Origin: Leptospira langatensis
GTDB taxonomy: Bacteria > Spirochaetota > Leptospiria > Leptospirales > Leptospiraceae
Assembly (NCBI RefSeq): GCF_004770615.1
Contig: NZ_RQER01000001.1
Location: forward strand, 558,001 to 622,000
Length of the DNA stretch: 64,000 nt
Reading direction: 5' to 3'
The position numbers and the translations under genes were made by a program. Positions 61,782 through 64,000 of the stretch are shown here, piece by piece. The notes below the pieces were generated by a model that did not search any database, was not told the origin of the DNA, and was given only the letters and a program-made list of their open reading frames with translations. How positions within the stretch are numbered: the stretch's first letter is position 1; each line of letters begins with the position of its first letter.

Positions 61782-63806
61782 CTAGGAGTTGGAAGAGTCT
61801 AACTTCTTCTTGAGCTCCGCGATCTTAGGATCACCCGGAGAGAGTAGGGAAGCTTCTTCCAGTAATTTTTTCGATCGGAAAAAATTGCCTAGTAAACGAT
61901 AGATATCCGCTAGATTGATCAGGTTCTTGATATGGTTGGGTTGTCTGACTCGAAGCTTTTCCCCAAGCTCCGAAGCGGATCTTAATAGTTCCAAGTTCCT
62001 GGAACTAACATAGGCTTTTTTCCAAAGAATAGAAGTGATGAATAGGAACTCTGTTTCGGAAGGATCCCAGTCCAGGACCTTCTCCGCCCAGGAAGCGGAT
62101 TCCTTGAATTTCGAGATCTTATCATACCATTTGGAAAGAAGCTTTGCAGCCTGGGGAGATTGTACTAAACCCTTGGATTGGTTTTGAGTGACGCTTTTCT
62201 CTAAGATACGGATCGCCCCTAAAAAATCCCCTTTTTGAGCCAGGGAATCCGCTTCAAAAATGGAATTCTTGTCTTCCATGAACGGATTGCGAGAAGGAAC
62301 ATAAGAAATAGATAATATACTTAGATCGTCGGAGAGTTTTCCTTTTCGGACCAGTGATTTGCGGATCGTCTTGATGTCTCCCCCGCTTTCTTCCACGGAA
62401 TTCAAGAACTCGGTCTCATCCTCGTTGATGATCCTTTTTCCGGAGAAGTCCTCTTCTAATACTAGATCGTCCCTTCCGTCCGAACCGCAGAATACGGTAT
62501 CTCCCGGCATGAGCCGGAATGTCTGGACCTGGATCTTATTTCCGAACATATCGGAGATCCCGAGTTTTCGGATATTCGATTCTAATCCTAAGAAGGTCGC
62601 CTTCCCGTCCCGATATAGGACTGGCCAAGGATGTTCTGCATTAATATAATATAATGTTCCGGAAGAATGGTCCACGATCCCGAGAATGGCGGATACGAGC
62701 ATAAATCCGTCAAAAGTCTCGAATACATTTTGTAGATCCATAAATGCTTCTTTGAGCCAGCGCTCCGGAGAGCGGTTTTGGATATCCGGCGATAGCCTGG
62801 TCCTACTGATAATGGAATTGAATACGGAGCCCAGGACCAAGGCGCCTCCTGCACCCTGGATGGATTTGCCCATGGCATCTCCGTTAATGAATGCGGTGTA
62901 TTCCTTCTCTTGGAGTTGGATCTTGTACGCGCTTAAGAAATCCCCTCCTAACTCGTAGTCCTTATCTTTAAATGAGAATTTCTTGTATTGATCCAGTAAG
63001 AATTCCACTTTTACGGAAGAGCTTCCTGTCTGGTCCAATTTAATAAGAGGGGAAAGAAGAAGAGCGGTTAAGAAATAATCTCCGTCCTGTTTTTCCTTCA
63101 GACTTTGGATCTGGAGCATCTTCTCTGAGATCTCCTTATTGCTTTCCAGGATCTTGAATCTACTAACAAAACTCACGAAGCGATATCTTTCCAGGATCAC
63201 TGAGAAAACGAAGGTAAGCAGGTAGGCGATCCCTAGGTTTTGCATGGAATAGGATGCTTGTACTGTACTCAAATTGGGAGCATAGAATAGAGCGGAACCA
63301 ATAAAGGCAATCAAGGAGAAAATTAATAAAATATAATATGATCTAAGGGGAAGCGGAACAAACACCATCGTAATGAGTGCGATCTGCAAACCCGAAACGT
63401 AATTCGGATCGTCCGCTATTCTTCCCGTAAAGAAGGAAGTACAGAGGACCAGGTAACCAAGGAATAGGTAAGCGAATTCCAATCCGTATTTACGAGTGGG
63501 GATCTTAAAGAAGGTATCTAGAAGGAACAGGCCAACGGAAACCAAACTTAGGATAGAGAATCCGATCCTAAAATAGAACAACTCCGGAAATTCAGGGTGT
63601 AATTTTTGGTCTGTGCCGAAAGCGAAACCCAACCAAACGAAAATACCCAGAATGGCACCTGGATATTGTAAGCTTCTTGCCTGTCTTTGAAGATCTTGGA
63701 TGTATTCTTTTTGGAAGGAGGCTCTGTCCAGATCGGCTTGGAAAATACTCAGGAATAAATTCCATTTACTTCGCAAGCGATCGGTAAGGGAAGGTGCAAA
63801 TGACAT
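61782..63806 (-). CDS. Membrane-bound SpoIIE-type PP2C phosphatase with TPR-like tail
   Basis: The 674-residue protein has about seven N-terminal membrane helices (residues 50-230). A SpoIIE/RsbU PP2C domain follows (ELGGDFLSAYKIQLQEKEYTAFINGDAMGKSIQGAGGALVLGSV, YINAEHPWPVLYRDGKA, DTVFCGSDGRDDL, KLSDDLSILSISY). A C-terminal helical repeat region (AIRILEKSVTQNQSKG, ASWAEKVLDWDPSETEF, LADIYRLLGNFFRSKKLLEEASLL) ends it. Metal Asp residues GD/SDG/DDL are present. Such phosphatases relieve anti-sigma control; the partner is unknown. Confidence 0.87.
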   Translation of the reverse strand: MSFAPSLTDRLRSKWNLFLSIFQADLDRASFQKEYIQDLQRQARSLQYPGAILGIFVWLGFAFGTDQKLHPEFPELFYFRIGFSILSLVSVGLFLLDTFFKIPTRKYGLEFAYLFLGYLVLCTSFFTGRIADDPNYVSGLQIALITMVFVPLPLRSYYILLIFSLIAFIGSALFYAPNLSTVQASYSMQNLGIAYLLTFVFSVILERYRFVSFVSRFKILESNKEISEKMLQIQSLKEKQDGDYFLTALLLSPLIKLDQTGSSSVKVEFLLDQYKKFSFKDKDYELGGDFLSAYKIQLQEKEYTAFINGDAMGKSIQGAGGALVLGSVFNSIISRTRLSPDIQNRSPERWLKEAFMDLQNVFETFDGFMLVSAILGIVDHSSGTLYYINAEHPWPVLYRDGKATFLGLESNIRKLGISDMFGNKIQVQTFRLMPGDTVFCGSDGRDDLVLEEDFSGKRIINEDETEFLNSVEESGGDIKTIRKSLVRKGKLSDDLSILSISYVPSRNPFMEDKNSIFEADSLAQKGDFLGAIRILEKSVTQNQSKGLVQSPQAAKLLSKWYDKISKFKESASWAEKVLDWDPSETEFLFITSILWKKAYVSSRNLELLRSASELGEKLRVRQPNHIKNLINLADIYRLLGNFFRSKKLLEEASLLSPGDPKIAELKKKLDSSNS

Positions 63807-63963
63807 TTGTTAGATTGAACTCTGTTCGCTAAAATATTCCAAAAAGCGAAATCCGCAGAACGAGGTCTAAACGAAACTTATAATATACTAGTTTTAAGTA
63901 AACAATTTGTACATTTCTAATGTCTTGACCGACCATTGTCTTGGGGCGAGTCTGTGTATATCT

Positions 63964-64000
63964 ATGTCCAAAATTTCTCCTAAAAATAACCAAACCTCAG
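63964..64000 (+). CDS. Possible start of a gene, cut by the window edge
   Basis: ATG at 63964 opens 12 codons (MSKISPKNNQTS) without a stop to the window end. No ribosome site is evident. Upstream lies TTGACC at 63925 and TTGTCT/TATATC (63936 and 63957) as a possible promoter, divergent from the SpoIIE gene. The product cannot be identified; the short basic N-terminus is compatible with many regulators. Confidence 0.35.
   Translation, partial: MSKISPKNNQTS

Noticed and set aside
1..64000. Prophage, IS elements, CRISPR array or plasmid genes
   Set aside because: No transposase, integrase, phage structural gene or spaced direct repeat was seen; the content is core chromosomal.

Overview
The window is chromosomal DNA of a Leptospira species. 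The evidence is the mix of spirochaete and Leptospira-type genes: a giant SpiroCoCo-like coiled-coil protein, a DUF1574-type protein beside an MBOAT acyltransferase, a FecR-domain lipoprotein like LipL45, a BamA with divergent POTRA repeats, many small lipoproteins, fliS, and LPS genes (lpxC, hldD). Base composition looks like mid-40s percent GC by eye, which would fit the P2 (intermediate) clade better than L. interrogans; this is inference, not a computed placement. I see no prophage, insertion sequence, CRISPR array, rRNA or tRNA. Genes are densely packed, with several TTG starts (map, bamA, a glycosyltransferase, a J-domain protein, a lipoprotein).

Layout. 1-6.6 kb: an edge-truncated methyltransferase, then a 1193-residue membrane-anchored coiled-coil protein with a C-terminal helix-turn-helix-like tail, then an apparent operon of a 63-residue histone-fold protein, methionine aminopeptidase and a four-unit DUF350 membrane protein. 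6.6-12.4 kb: queG, mutY, a UbiD decarboxylase, hldD and an ArsR regulator. 12.8-14.3 kb: an SDR overlapping a stand-alone GHKL ATPase. 14.5-25.2 kb: recN, exbB-exbD, bamA, pcrA, a small exported protein, a CysQ-like phosphatase and a glycosyltransferase. 25.2-33.2 kb: a TlpA-like lipoprotein, a long-chain acyl-CoA synthetase with a hydrophobic insertion, ptsI, lpxC and an SDR. 33.3-36.7 kb: three tandem AIM24 paralogues converging on a radical-SAM protein with an unusual cysteine spacing. 36.8-44.7 kb: a sugar dehydrogenase, the FecR lipoprotein, lipA, a pseudouridine synthase, MBOAT plus DUF1574, and a hotdog thioesterase. 44.8-51.6 kb: a transaldolase, a purN-purH operon with two envelope proteins, fliS with a FlgN-like protein and a J-domain protein, a lipoprotein and an HNH nuclease. 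51.7-64 kb: DedA, dgt, a cysteine desulfurase, TPR proteins, a possible LolB-like lipoprotein, an enoyl-CoA hydratase, an alkyl-DHAP-synthase-like flavoprotein and a SpoIIE phosphatase.

Themes. Envelope biogenesis is prominent (BamA, LpxC, HldD, ExbBD, MBOAT/DUF1574, lipoproteins, DedA, a possible LolB-like protein). The most interesting locus is 0.8-6.6 kb, where a membrane-tethered coiled-coil protein with a possible DNA-binding tail lies directly upstream of a bacterial histone gene with a structured leader. The three AIM24 copies, fronted by a perfect 20-bp palindrome, are the second most notable locus. Several other long perfect palindromes mark gene ends or promoters.
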